A stretch of 64,000 nt of DNA from Adiantum capillus-veneris (Eukaryota > Streptophyta > Polypodiopsida > Polypodiales > Pteridaceae): positions 98,390,855 to 98,454,854 of the forward strand of contig CM043943.1 of assembly GCA_014529385.2 (NCBI GenBank), given 5' to 3'. The notes under the pieces are model-generated. The model did not search any database. It was not told the DNA's origin and saw only the letters and a list, made by a program, of their open reading frames with translations. A program made the translations under genes and the position numbers. Positions 48,341 to 58,386 of this stretch are shown here, one piece after another; the first letter of the stretch is position 1; every line of letters starts with the position of its first letter.

Positions 48341-48352
48341 TGGTATCAGAGC
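48341..48352 (+). other. Primer binding site of element D
   Basis: TGGTATCAGAGC, complementary to the initiator-Met tRNA end and usual for copia elements, directly after the LTR end CACTCACA. Confidence 0.8.
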
Positions 48353-50461
48353 ACAGGCTCTTCATGTTCTAGGCACTTCATCATCTTCTGCATCAGGTTC
48401 TCCCTCCCAAAGAGAAGATCAGCCAGCGTTTTGCATCAGCCAGGCAAGCGATGGGGTATGTTGAGTTTTCATCGCGGAGAAACCCTTCTCCACCTGCGTT
48501 TTTTGATCTCCCTAATCGCGATCACCTCCAGGTAGCAAGCGCTGGCCTCTACAAGCTCTTTCCTCACCGGAAAATCCCTCCCTCCATCTGCGTTTCAGCC
48601 AGCAGCTGCATTTATGGTAGGCTGCTGCGTTTTCAGCTGAGGGGGACAACGCTAGCCAGCCTTGGCCCACCATGGATCTTGCCTCCCACCTGGCTTAGCA
48701 TCCGGTGCTTTGCTGGCGAAATTCCTCTCCATATCATCAGATTTCAGCCATGTACACCTGCTGTTTTTTATCTGTTTTCAGCCCACCTGGGGCTGTGACA
48801 TTGATTCCCACCCTCCCCAGACCCACTGCACCGATCCTGACCCTGCCGGAGCGTATGAGCACGCTGGAAATCGCTGGACAGCAGCGTTTTCATCACCTCG
48901 CAGTTGTGTTTTTGGGTGGACAGCAGCCTCTTGGCTTTCGTTTTTCACTGAGGATGAAGTTACCTCCTGCTAGGACACCATCCGATGCTGGTCCGTGCGG
49001 TCTCTCAGTGACTACTACAGTACACTGTATCTTTGACATTGGCTTGATCATCTACGAGCTTGCGATCCTTGGGAGATCCATTCATTCTAGTCTTCATTCG
49101 GCGGTTGCGCACTCCAGAGGGGGTGGTGACTCATGGTTTGCTATGGACACAGCTATGCACTCATAAGAGGAATTCACACGGCTCATGGCATATGGGATTC
49201 CGACATTCCCAGAGAAGACACCACCATCTTGGGTGGACAGACACTTACCACTTGACCTGGACACGTTAGATCACTTTCTTACACAGGAGCATCTACATGG
49301 ACTTAGAGAGAGGATCTTGGATCTCTTCTTGGACAGGTTCATTGCTTGGATCTACAGACTGGAGTGGGACTTCAGTGCTTTGGACTCGCTTGGAGAGTTT
49401 ACCCACGAGAAGCGCCATGAGAAGCGGGGGATCAAGCATTCGACGACTACATCCGGAGTCACCCGGAGCTTGGCTTGGATGGTAGTGCAGTTGCTCTTCT
49501 ACACTCCTGATCATTTGGATTGCTACCTTTAGAGTTGCTTACACTCACCCTTAGTAACTTTATAGCGGACTTATCCCCCGACTTGGGCAGTAGGTCACTC
49601 CCAGCTCATTCACATTGAGAGCCACACCGAGTCGCGGTTCGGTGGTGTTGTTGGCGTAGATTCTGTTTTGGTTAACACTCGAGGATTAGAGGCAGGAGAT
49701 ACAGGCAAGACGGTGCAGATAGATTGGTCTAGCCTTTCCTCTTCTCAGAGGATGCTTACGGTGCAGACAGATTGGTCTAGCCTTTCCTCTTCTCAGAGGA
49801 TGCTTACGGTGCAGACAGCTTGGTCTAACCACACATCTTCTTAGAGGCCCTTCACAGCGCAGACTGTTGAGTCTGGCTTTTCCCTCATCTTAGATTTCCC
49901 TACCTACTGACAGCACACCATCCGGTGGTGGTCCGTGCGGTCTCTCGGTGACTGCTGCAGCTTACGGTAGCTTCTACAGTGCAGACTGTTTAGTCTGGCT
50001 TTCCTTGTTTCGGAGGACGTTTACGACGCGAATTGCTACATCTGGCCTTCCTGGAGTTTTACACAACTTAGCCACTTGTCCACCTTGGGTTATAGGTTCA
50101 TGCATTTACAGGCTTCCGGTCATTCTCATGACGGTTCTTGGGCCTCCCCATTTTCTCCAGACGGTTTGACTATAGACACCACATATCCTATTGGGCAGGA
50201 CACTTGCAGGACTATTGGCACTTCTTTTACGACAAGGAGTCGTTTTCACACTCAGTTCGGAACATTCACGCAGTATCTTCACCCTGTATTTTGACGGAGT
50301 ACAACAGTTTGCTACACTGCTCGTGACGGCACTTTACCATGGAGATCTCTCGGAGGTTGGGACACCCCAGACTGCTGCAGACATCACAATAGACATCTTT
50401 ATCATTTGCCTCACATCTTCGGCTTCATACGGTTTGTTTAGCATCCGGTGCTGGGAGGGGG
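48353..50461 (+). other. Internal region of element D, non-coding
   Basis: Several frames of 60-115 codons overlap, but none resembles gag or pol. A tandem repeat of about 54 bp with GGTGCAGACAGATTGGTCTAG occurs at about 49695-49860, and a phrase CCATCCG(A/G)TG(C/G)TGGTCCGTG is found at about 48980 and 49920. The end is purine-rich (GGGAGGGGG) before the 3' LTR. Confidence 0.55.
49690..49870 (+). repeat. Tandem repeat in element D interior
   Basis: Three units of about 54-60 bp containing GGTGCAGACAG(A/C)TTGGTCTA and TCTTCTCAGAGGATGCTTAC. They are nearly identical to one another, with a fourth, weaker unit following. Confidence 0.8.
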
Positions 50462-50880
50462 TGTTAGACTTACACCACTCTGTTGCTTCACAGGTGTAGG
50501 GCATACATGTACGGCTAGTGTGCCTCCGGGCTGGCCACCCTTTGCATATGCATATAGATTGCACTGTCTGGCCGTCCACTTCTGGGCCGGCTGCCCACCT
50601 TGTCCGGGCGCCCTCTATATTTCTTTTTCTTGTTGGGTCGTGGTGGGTTTTCTCTTGCATTGCCCTACCTCCCTTTGGGCACCTATATATGGGGCCAAGG
50701 GGGGCACCCACAGCCACAATCTGACATATGTTTGTATTTGCAAGTGTTGTGGTTCATGGTAGTCGTGCGGGGTCGATTGCCCCCTCCTCTCACACCTTGT
50801 GTTTGTCTCTCTTTCTCTCTCTCCCCCCCCCCCCCCCCCTCTTCCCCCCCCCCCCCCCCTTCCGCGCATGCGCACTCTCA
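50462..50880 (+). repeat. 3' LTR of element D
   Basis: TGTTAGACTTACACCACTCTG...CGCACTCTCA, 419 bp. It has a TATATAT box at 50684-50690 and two C runs (17 and 16 bases) at 50823-50859, where the 5' LTR has CT repeats. Confidence 0.85.
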
Positions 50881-50882
50881 TA

Positions 50883-50971
50883 GTTGCTAGGAAAGTGGTT
50901 TACTTAAATGGCCAGAGTGCTATATGCTTGGCTAAGAATCCCATGTTTCATGCACTCACAACGCATATAGA
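50883..50971 (+). mobile_element. Copia element C, right piece (RNase H end)
   Basis: It starts with the GTTGC duplication and then encodes the late RNase H motif KVVYLNGQSAICLAKNPMFH and ALTTHID, continuing from the left piece at 9263-9934. It is cut off by LINE J2. Confidence 0.8.
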
Positions 50972-51791
50972 TGTACTCCCTCACTAGGGCAAAGACTACC
51001 AGGCTCATCAGACAAGACTTGATTCAGCTGGATATGAAGAGGACATGGATACAGCTTACACATGAGTTGTGTACGAAGATGGCTTCCTATAGAGAGCATC
51101 TTCTCCAACTTATGGAGGATGGTTTTGTGATCATACCAGGTTACATAAATACTCATCTATCCCACGGGATACGATGTGCTATCGGTGAGATACGCACATC
51201 CTCACATCAGCTAGAGATCGAGACAGGCAGATTTAGAGGAGTACCATCTGAGTCCAGGATTTGTCAGGTGTGCCAGATAGAGCCGGAGACAGAGCTACAT
51301 TACATATGTCACTGCCCAATATACTATGAGATACGAGGCCGCTTTCACTGTCTATTCAAAGAGGGTTTTGGACCACTTTCTAGAATCATGAGATACCGGG
51401 ATTAGAAATGCCTTGGATTATACTTATTGGAGATTTGCAAAATCAGAGAGGACTTCTTGAAGAGGGGCACAATGAGAGAGAACCAGCGACAATGGCAGAT
51501 TACAGGTTTCTTTCAATCATAGACAGAGGAGTTCGAGCAGTCCCCACAACATAGCAGCACCGGAAGCATACTGCTTGATCGGGCGATAGAGTTGGGGCGG
51601 TCCCGTTGTCCACGGATGAGGGGGCCCTCTCGACATTGACACAGATTGTGACAGAGGATCCATACCATACTGGCGCAACGTAGGAGCCGTCAAGACAGAG
51701 TGCTTATCGTGGAGGACATTGAACCTCTACAGCCTTTTGGATACTGATGTCTTTACTGTCAGAGAGCTCCATTGTATCAGCCGCCCCCTGC

Positions 51792-51831
<40 letters not shown>

Positions 51832-52007
51832 GTATCCCCCCATTGTATCAGCTTTCACCCCACCCCTACCCACTATTTTCTTTTCAGTTCTTTGTACTTT
51901 TTGTACCCAGACTTGGTATTAGATTGACCACATGTAACCTTTTGGTCTCATAGGTCCTTTTGGCCTTTTGAAGACGTTAATATTACATTTCATTTCATTA
52001 CATTTCT
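50972..52007 (+). mobile_element. LINE J2, strongly 5'-truncated copy
   Basis: The open frame 50971-51405 matches the C-terminal part of J1 and J3: TWIQLTHELCTKMASYREHL, GFVIIPGYINTHLSHGIR, HQLEIETGR, and the zinc motif CQVCQIEPETELHYICHC. A stop follows RIMRYRD at about 51405, where the relatives continue (QRQLGRFLLEI), and later traces are out of frame. A run of 33 C lies in the 3' part (51793-51825). It ends with the family 3' stem-loop (51952-51966), AAGACGTTAAT and a TTTCATTTC-type tail. Confidence 0.82.
51793..51825. repeat. Run of 33 C in LINE J2
   Basis: Pure C tract within the 3' part of the LINE copy. The sibling copies have no such run at this place. Confidence 0.9.
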
Positions 52008-52704
52008 CTCTAGTCAAGTTCAATTAGTTGTAGTTTCTATTCATGTGTTGCTATTGATTTCTCGCTTGGTGTAACACTTGCCACCAGTCTGCACTCTCAA
52101 ATTCAAGCTAGTAATATCTACGGCTAGAATGTGCACATTAGTGATTTTGTTCACAAAGTCTCTAACTTCCCCTCTACTGGGGTGTGGGCCAACAATCTTG
52201 TAGATGATAGAGGTCACTTAAAGGTGGTTGACCTCAGTTACTAAGTTCACTTTCTCCTACGACAAATGAAAGTCGAATGGTAGACTAGGTGAATTCGAGC
52301 GAGGGTCTTCGTTGGAGTCCCTTCCGAGGTGCTGGAGTTGAGTCCACCATCCGCGTCTGCGGCTATAGGCGAAAAGCCAAACCACAAGAAGGGGTGGGGG
52401 GGGGGGGGGGGGGGGCAATGTTTCTACAGAAGCTAGAAGTTCGTGTAACTGTACGTTGTATGTGCTTAAGGGATGAGTGTGTGTGAGTGCACGTGTGCGA
52501 GAAGAGAACTTTTAATGTCGTAAGAACATTCCCAAGCCTCAAGAGATCTCATAGATAAGGCGGATGGGCAGGGCAGGCAAAGAGGGTGGCAGCATTGGCA
52601 GCGAGAGGGGCAGGGGCTGTAGCGTGAGCTGTGTGGCGAGATGTGCCAGGAAAACTGGTGGGAATTGCAGGTTGCAGCTTGTGAGCAATTGTGCTGCGAA
52701 TGGT

Positions 52705-52738
<34 letters not shown>

Positions 52739-53448
52739 ACAGGAGCAGCATGCTTGTTTCGTAGATCTTTGTGAGCACTGGTGCTAGCAAGTGAGTGGCT
52801 GCTTACAAAACATGCAGCAAAGCCTCATTTTGTTGGTGTTGTTTCAGTGTTGATATCTTCTTTAGGAACTGATAGCTTCAGCAGACTATCTGCTCATGCA
52901 TAATTGACTTTTTTAAAGGCATTGATCTTTCTAATAGTTGGGGTTTGGCTAGCACAAGAAACAGGAGGTTTTAATTTTTACATTTATGCATTGAAATTGG
53001 AAATCCTAGAGTACGATTTTGAAATATGCTGCATCTGATTCAACTTGTCCCTTGTGGAAAAGCTCAGGTAATTGCTTAGAATTGATCCCAGATATAACCT
53101 CATCTAAAGTAGAAGAATTGCGTAATTTGGCAAGTTGTCATGCATTGATTTGAGGTGGAATGCCACAAAACATTCTGCAACTTTTCTGGAGTGCGAACAC
53201 TTGTATAAAAGAAAAGCTTCATCTGGCATTAATTTTGTCCTCTGATGTTAGGTGGAACAGTATGCAAATCAATTGGTGATAAGAATGTTTTGCAGCCATG
53301 TCTCTTGCTAAAGTTAAAAGTTTTGTTTGCAATTGCTTGTTATGCAAGTTCAGGTGTCATAGTCATTTTAGAGTTACACTTTGAATTATGTAGTGTGGCC
53401 TGGTCGCTTTGGAGATTTTGTTCAAGATTATGTGTGTTTTTTTTGCAG
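52008..53448 (+). other. Last part of UBLCP1 intron 1, mostly without recognised elements
   Basis: No protein-like frame. It contains a run of 20 G at 52396-52415 and a run of 33 G at 52705-52737. From about 52790 it is AT-rich, as host introns are, and it ends in a T-rich tract and CAG at 53448. The part at 52080-52740 may be old repeat DNA, but I cannot assign it. Confidence 0.6.
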
Positions 53449-53592
53449 CACTGTTGAGGATGAAATACTTGTGGAACCTGTAGATGCTCCAGAAATTGTA
53501 GACGATTTTGAGTTTGAAGAAATTGATAGTCAAGATATAAAAGATAGAGAGGTTAACAAGCTGAAGCTAAGGCGACGTATTGAGCAATATAA
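53449..53592 (+). CDS. UBLCP1: UBLCP1-like CTD phosphatase, exon 2
   Basis: Continues exon 1 in phase: GG from exon 1 plus C gives Gly, then TVEDEILVEPVDAPEIVDDF, an acidic stretch EFEEIDSQDIKDREVNK and LKLRRRIEQYK. The Arabidopsis relative, as I recall it, reads GTVEDDI...PEIVDDFEL...DIKDKEVNKQKLRRRIDQYK at the same place, just before the phosphatase domain. The acceptor is TTTTTTTTGCAG. The exon end is less certain: donor GTTGAG at 53593 (ending within the Lys codon) is preferred, with GTACAT at 53598 as an alternative. The frame beyond (STYRFAIVYVLP...) departs from the family and is read as intron. Confidence 0.88.
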
Positions 53593-53879
53593 GTTGAGTA
53601 CATATAGATTTGCAATTGTCTACGTTCTTCCAGAAAAATTGTTTATTTTCTCCTTTGTTTAAGACAAGTCCTTCATGTGGCTTTGCTCAAAGGTCGTTCT
53701 CAAAGTTTTGAAGCTTATGGTTGTTCCGTTGTAGTTATGTTTCAAAGCCCTGTAGTCATAACTTTTTGAAGTGAATGTTTAAAGAAGTAGGGTGCACTGA
53801 TATTGGGTGAGCCTTCTGCTGCTAGCAGCTAACAATGTCCATGTAAAGGCTTTGGTTAAGAGAATCAAGTCTTCTCATA
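53593..53879 (+). other. UBLCP1: Start of UBLCP1 intron 2
   Basis: AT-rich intron-like sequence without a recognised element. The next exon was not found before base 64000, so intron 2 is at least about 10.4 kb long. Confidence 0.65.
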
Positions 53880-54308
53880 CAAAGGATGGAAATTCTTTTT
53901 GGTGACAGCTGATGCATCAACAGTCACAACAGACAAATGGCAGGGGGTATGCCCAATTACACTGGGCATTGGGAGGATTCGTCCTTTTATGGAGATGGTA
54001 GGGGGCCTAAGTCTCGGATGCAGGGAGGCTATGGGGCCTTCGGGGCCCCTATGCCAGAGTCTATAGGAGGAATGTAGGTTTGGCATGCAGGGCATGATGG
54101 GCTATTCATTTGGGCCACTGTTTGGAGGCATGTATGGAAGTGGGATGAACATTTTTTGATATAACCTTTGAAGAAATAAAATATTGTACGCAGGCCACAC
54201 TCCATGATCTGTTGATTCCTTTGAACTGTCAGAAGTACTATGGAAAAGGGGGACAGAGTGTGAAGTTTGACACTTTTGATGGGCGGCAGGACGAGTTGAA
54301 GGCTCTTA
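53880..54308 (+). mobile_element. Gypsy relic K, left piece (gag start)
   Basis: The + strand shows a Gly/Met-rich stretch and then YYGKGGQSVKFDTFDGRQDE and LKALRQ, which parallels the gag of element I (KEGGKGVSFTTFTGFDDR). It is interrupted by LINE J3 and continues at 56127. It is an old fossil with many breaks, related to the family of I. Confidence 0.7.
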
Positions 54309-54317
54309 GACAGAGGG

Positions 54318-55814
54318 GTGACAGTGAACCTTGGCAAGACCAAGGTTCTGATATTCCACACTTTAGGGATTGTTCGGAGGAGATCAGTCTTCCCCTTTGC
54401 AGATAGCCAGATTGAGGTGGTAGAGTCATATGTGTACTTGGGCATCACATTCACTGCTAGGACAGGCCGCTTCTCCATGGCACAGGCTGTTAGAGACCGC
54501 ACCACCCAAGCATACGCAGCGCTAGCTATGCTTGAGAGGGGCTGCCATCATACACATTTTCAGGAGGCTCGCACGAAGAGCTGGTTATTTGACACCTTAG
54601 TCACTCCAGCCCTACTATATGCTGCCCCAGTATGGACCCCAGGTCTTTCAGAGCAGATGTGGAGCAGACTTGAGAGGCCACAGATACTGATGCTTGCCCG
54701 GATGATTCGGAGTAAGCCATCAGTTCCCCATGATATTGTGAGAGCAGAGTTTGGTGCTTCACCTATGGTAGTGGAGGCACTATTCCAGACTGTGGGATAT
54801 CTTCACAGATTGAGAGACATGAGAGCAGACAGACTACCTCGTCTTGCTCTAGAGGCATCTCGAGAGCTAGCAGACTCAGGAGATCAGAGGTCATGGTATG
54901 CCACTGTGACTAGGTGGCTTCAGACTTATGGTTACTCTATGGACAGATTGCCTCCTTCACAGTATGATCCAGATGCACCACGCCAGGTCCTCTCACACAC
55001 TGAGAGGAACACAGTCATCAGGTATGAGCTCATACAGAGATACACAGAGCAGACCTGGATTACACCTTCGCGGCCACTGGCCACGAAGATGGCATACTAC
55101 AGAGACCACTTCCTCACGCTCACTGAGGATGGGTTCATACAGCGGCCTAGATACATGGACATATATCTACCGCATGGCACGAGGGTGGCCATTGGACAGC
55201 TCAGAGTATCATCACATCAGCTAGAGATAGAGAGTGGCAGAGCAGCCCGCATCCCACGAGAGGCCAGGCTATGCAGATTGTGCAGACAGGAGGTAGAATG
55301 TGAGAGCCACTTCCTGTGCAGATGTCCCCACTATGCTGAGATCAGATCATGATACCCCATCTTGTTCGATAGACCGAGAGTTTCACTACAGTCAGTGATG
55401 ACATCATTGGATCAGAGGCTGCTGGGGAGACTCTTGATAGAGATGCACCAGCATAGAGAGCGAGCCCTTGAGATGGGGGAGGGTAGAGCTGAGGACAGAT
55501 AGACACAACTCACGGATTACTTCCAGGCTCTAGCACCTACACAGACGCAGTCACAGCCACCCACATACCAGGGGATGACTCTAGCACGAGCTGAGGAGGC
55601 CAGAGCTAGACGGAGACCACGGCTACCAGGATATCGCTCTCGAGCATCCCAGAGACATAGGAGAGAGGTTCAGGCCATCAGGGCACGACATGCAGCCCAC
55701 ATTCAGAGCAGAGCAGAGCAGACACTTGACCTAGCTCACATAGCTAGACTCATCACTTCAGGCTCGCGGATGTATCAGATACTACACCCTACCCTCACCA
55801 CTGGCTGGAGCTGA
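54318..55814 (+). pseudogene. LINE J3 reverse transcriptase C-terminal half
   Basis: It encodes VNLGKTKVLIFHTLGIVRRR, the thumb (AYAALAMLERGCHHTHFQEA, TLVTPALLYAAPVWTPG, SVPHDIVRAEFGASPMVVEA), PRYMDIYLPHGTRVAIGQLR, and the zinc motif CRLCRQEVECESHFLCRC. The catalytic YADD part is absent because of 5' truncation. There are stops after AEIRS (about 55350) and again near 55500. The C-terminal tail (ARAEEARARRRPRLPGYRSR) is open from 55575 to 55814. It is otherwise well conserved against J1. Confidence 0.85.
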
Positions 55815-55873
55815 CTCAGCCACATACACCCTACACCCTCCTCCCTCCTATCACAGTTGTATATTCTATCATG

Positions 55874-55998
55874 TATACCGGATGTTTTGTTATTACCCGG
55901 TCACACTACATTTTGTACACCGGATGCTTTGTTATTACCCGGTCACACACCCCATTGTATATACCGGATGTTCGATTATTACCCGGTCACACCCCACA
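55874..55998 (+). repeat. Three 42-44 bp tandem repeats in the J3 3' UTR
   Basis: CCGGATG(T/C)T...TTATTACCCGGTCACAC occurs at about 55878, 55920 and 55964. Confidence 0.85.
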
Positions 55999-56126
55999 TT
56001 TTTGTTACTTTGCACGCACACAGGATATCCAGCGGATATATACTTTGTACATTGATTTGTCTCATAGGCCAGTTCTCTTTGGCCTTTTGAAGACGTAAAT
56101 AAAATCTTTCTTTCTTTCTTTCTTTC

Positions 56127-57215
56127 TGCGTACGGCAGTTTGATGCAGCTTTCTCTTGGGCAATTTTAGAGAGGCCTCCAAGATGAGAAATGCCTCTTCC
56201 TCTTTGAAGTGGAATGCTCTACACTGGCGGTCTACTCTTTTGATTCAGCAACATGCTCCAAGACACTTGTTTGCTTCTCTACGGTTGATACAAGCTTTTG
56301 AGGCATAATATATCTGCATCGAATGAGCTTCTGTTTGAGGAGAATGTCACTTTGTAACCTATGAGGTTTTGGGATGTGCATGTACCAGTGGCTCCTTGTC
56401 GGTTGGTCGCTTGGAATGAGCAGATGGAGGAATACTACTATGGGTTGCCTCTCTTGTTGAAGAGGCCTTAAGCATAAAGATTCTAGCATACAAGGGAGGA
56501 TGACACACGCTCAAGATGGGTATTCTTTGCTTACGAGAGAGCTGACTTTTGAGACAAAGAAGACTAGCTCCAAGGAGAAGCCTCAAACCAAGGATCAGAA
56601 AAAGATTTAAGGACCAGAAGCAGGAACCCAAGAAGAAGATGACGAGGAAGCTTTGGGCAACTCACAAGTATGCAGAGCAGAACCTGGAATGGTTCCAGCA
56701 AGGAAAATGTTTTACATGTATGAGGATGGTCACAAAATCTGCTCATTGAAAGAAAAGAATCAAAGACTAATGTTGGGCTTGTAGTGGATATCCTTGGGGC
56801 TCAGCAGGGGGATTAGTCTTTCAAGCCTTGCAGGGCCCAAGGAAAATTTTATATCACAAGGTGCAGAGTGAAGCCAAGGAGATGGGACCACAGATAGATG
56901 TGGCTTTGAGAGTTTTAGGGCATGGGTGGGCAGTGACCCCTTTGATAGGCAAACTTTGTTCGCATGTCCTGAGGTACTTTGGATAGGATTTTCGCATCGT
57001 GCCACTTGAGGGGTTTGATTTCCTTTTGGAGATTCTATGGCATCATAAGAACAATGTCATGATTGACACCTAGGCCAGGAAGCTCTGCTTGAAGCAAAAG
57101 GGCAAGGACCTTATTCTTGATGTAAATCTCAAAGGGGAGCAAGTTCCGATTGAAAGTGCTCTTGTAGTTTCTAAGTTAATGAACCCATATCTATATGTAT
57201 GCAATTATTGCCAAA
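56127..57215 (+). mobile_element. Gypsy relic K, right piece (gag end, knuckle, protease)
   Basis: Continues gag (QFDAAFS, then FREASKMRN-like sequence), a Lys-rich stretch, Cys-His knuckle remains (KCFTCMRMVTKSAH) and the end of protease (GKDLILDVNLKGEQVPIESA), which parallels ILDVKLKGESIPTVSA of element I. It is broken many times. Confidence 0.7.
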
Positions 57216-57390
57216 CCATGAGACAACCACCAACAAGTGCACCCCCCCCCCCCCCGTTGCCGTCTCCACCCGCTTTCGTTTACACCTCTTCTCTGTTTGG
57301 CTGGGTTCTCGTCAACGGCTCCTTGGTTTTGTCAACGAACTTCGCCCCAACAGGAACACTTCTCACCCTCACTTGTAGTAGCAGACATAG

Positions 57391-58335
57391 ATGGAAGCTC
57401 GTGCTCCGCCTCACAAGGACTCAAATGAAGCCCCCTCGCCTAGCCTCGCCGAGCCCTCTATCCGACTTGCTCTATCGCCAACAGAGCAAGCGAGCGTTGC
57501 AACAAAGGTGGAGTGGCTTCAGGCCACCTCTGTCATTTGCAAGTTATTGGTAGTCGACCTAGCAGAGGCGATGTGTGTGATCTCCTTCAGGCCCGTCTCC
57601 TAGCAGAGGTCGGAAAGATCATCGACATAGAGCTTCTTGGGCGAGGATACTACCAGATTGAGTTTGAGACTCCCGAGATGGTTGCCAAGGTCATCTCGAT
57701 AAGCCCCCGAGCGGTCAGGGCTCATTTTCGACAGTGGTGCCATGGTTTTGACCCAGCTTCAAATGTTCTTGTCGTGGAAGCAGATTTGCCCATTTTGGTC
57801 TTCTTTCCCTGCTTGAAGAGAGTGTACCTCCCGCTTCTTTCCAGGATTGGTTCCTAGATTGGGACAATCTTGGAGACCCCACGCACGGCAACTTCAATGG
57901 CTGCCAAGGCTGCAGGTATTCCCACAGTACGCGTTTTGGTGCGCGACACTCACACCCTCCCGAAGGAAGTCCTTCCTAGGGTGAGTGGTGGGTGGCTATA
58001 GCCTATGCCAGAGGATGGAGTACTCGGGACTCCCGAACTAGTACTTCATTTGCAGATAGATGGGCCAGTTAGCGAAGACGTGTCCTTGCAGGAGATCTCA
58101 ACCCTCATCACATGCTCAGTCCCCCAAGACTAAACATGCCCAACAGACAGGTACCGAGGACACAAAGGCAGGCACTTCGACAGAGGCCAGCGACCGGCCA
58201 GCCGATGGCTGGCAGCAGGTGCACGATCGCCGTCGACAGGAAAGGGCTTGCCACACCGCCCCCCCTGATGGCGGACCTCTTGCAGCCCATCATCGTTGGG
58301 TTCCGACAGGGGAACGTTTCGACCCTTTGCAAGAG

Positions 58336-58336
<1 letters not shown>
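57391..58336 (+). pseudogene. LINE L ORF1-like protein (DUF4283 and zinc knuckle), broken
   Basis: The middle part reads LLQARLLAEVGKIIDIELLG, GRGYYQIEFETPEMVAKVIS and FRQWCHGFDPASNVL, the pattern of the DUF4283 domain of plant L1-like ORF1 proteins. Then come ATSMAAKAAGIPTVRVLV and LPKEVLP, and remains of a knuckle (GQLAKTCPCRR) followed by DGWQQVHDRRRQ. These parts lie in at least two frames, so it is not intact. In the family ORF1 binds RNA in the retroelement particle. A run of 14 C lies just upstream at 57242-57255. Confidence 0.65.

Positions 58337-58386
<50 letters not shown>

Larger units (their letters stand above)
9935..50882 (+). mobile_element. Element D: short copia-like LTR element, split by a 38 kb nest
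   Basis: The 3' LTR is 50462-50880, starting TGTTAGACTTAC after the purine tract GGGAGGGGG and ending CGCACTCTCA. The 5' LTR starts at 9935 (TATAAGACTTAC), breaks off at 10032, resumes at about 48234 and ends CGCACTCACA at 48340. A primer site TGGTATCAGAGC follows at 48341-48352. The internal part (48353-50461) has no recognisable gag or pol, so D is non-autonomous. The LTR parts that can be compared differ by about 15%, making D the oldest element of the nest after C. It is broken in several places. Its target duplication is GTTGC. Confidence 0.75.
1753..53448 (+). other. UBLCP1: UBLCP1 intron 1, about 51.7 kb, filled with mobile elements
   Basis: The donor is GTACGT at 1753. The acceptor is a T-rich tract ending TTTTTTTTGCAG at 53448. 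Both ends are in the phase needed to continue the protein from MMLG into TVEDEI, as in the Arabidopsis protein (IGTVEDDI). No other exon was seen between them. The intron holds one 41 kb nest of retroelements, a smaller two-element nest and several LINE and copia relics. Only about 1753-2196, 4562-4623 and 52008-53448 look free of recognisable elements. Confidence 0.85.
54309..56126 (+). mobile_element. LINE J3, 5'-truncated copy in gypsy relic K
   Basis: It starts within the RT region (RGVTVNLGKTKVLIFHT in one frame) and runs to a (TTTC)n tail at about 56103-56126. It carries the 3' stem-loop at 56066-56085 and a tandem repeat in its 3' UTR. K's gag sense is interrupted at ...LKALRQ and resumes with QFDAAFS, with only a degenerate flank duplication (AGACAG against ACGGCAG). 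Confidence 0.85.

Noticed and set aside
50600-50890. Proline-rich or glycine-rich frames across C and G runs (also near 51.7, 52.5 and 58.3 kb)
   Set aside because: They come from homopolymer C/G runs and vary with run length; no conserved protein context.
53593-53662. Continuation of the exon 2 frame (STYRFAIVYVLPEKLFIFSFV) as coding sequence
   Set aside because: Relatives continue with a basic stretch and then the phosphatase core after QYK. This extension is different, AT-rich and soon stops, and donor-like GT sites precede it.
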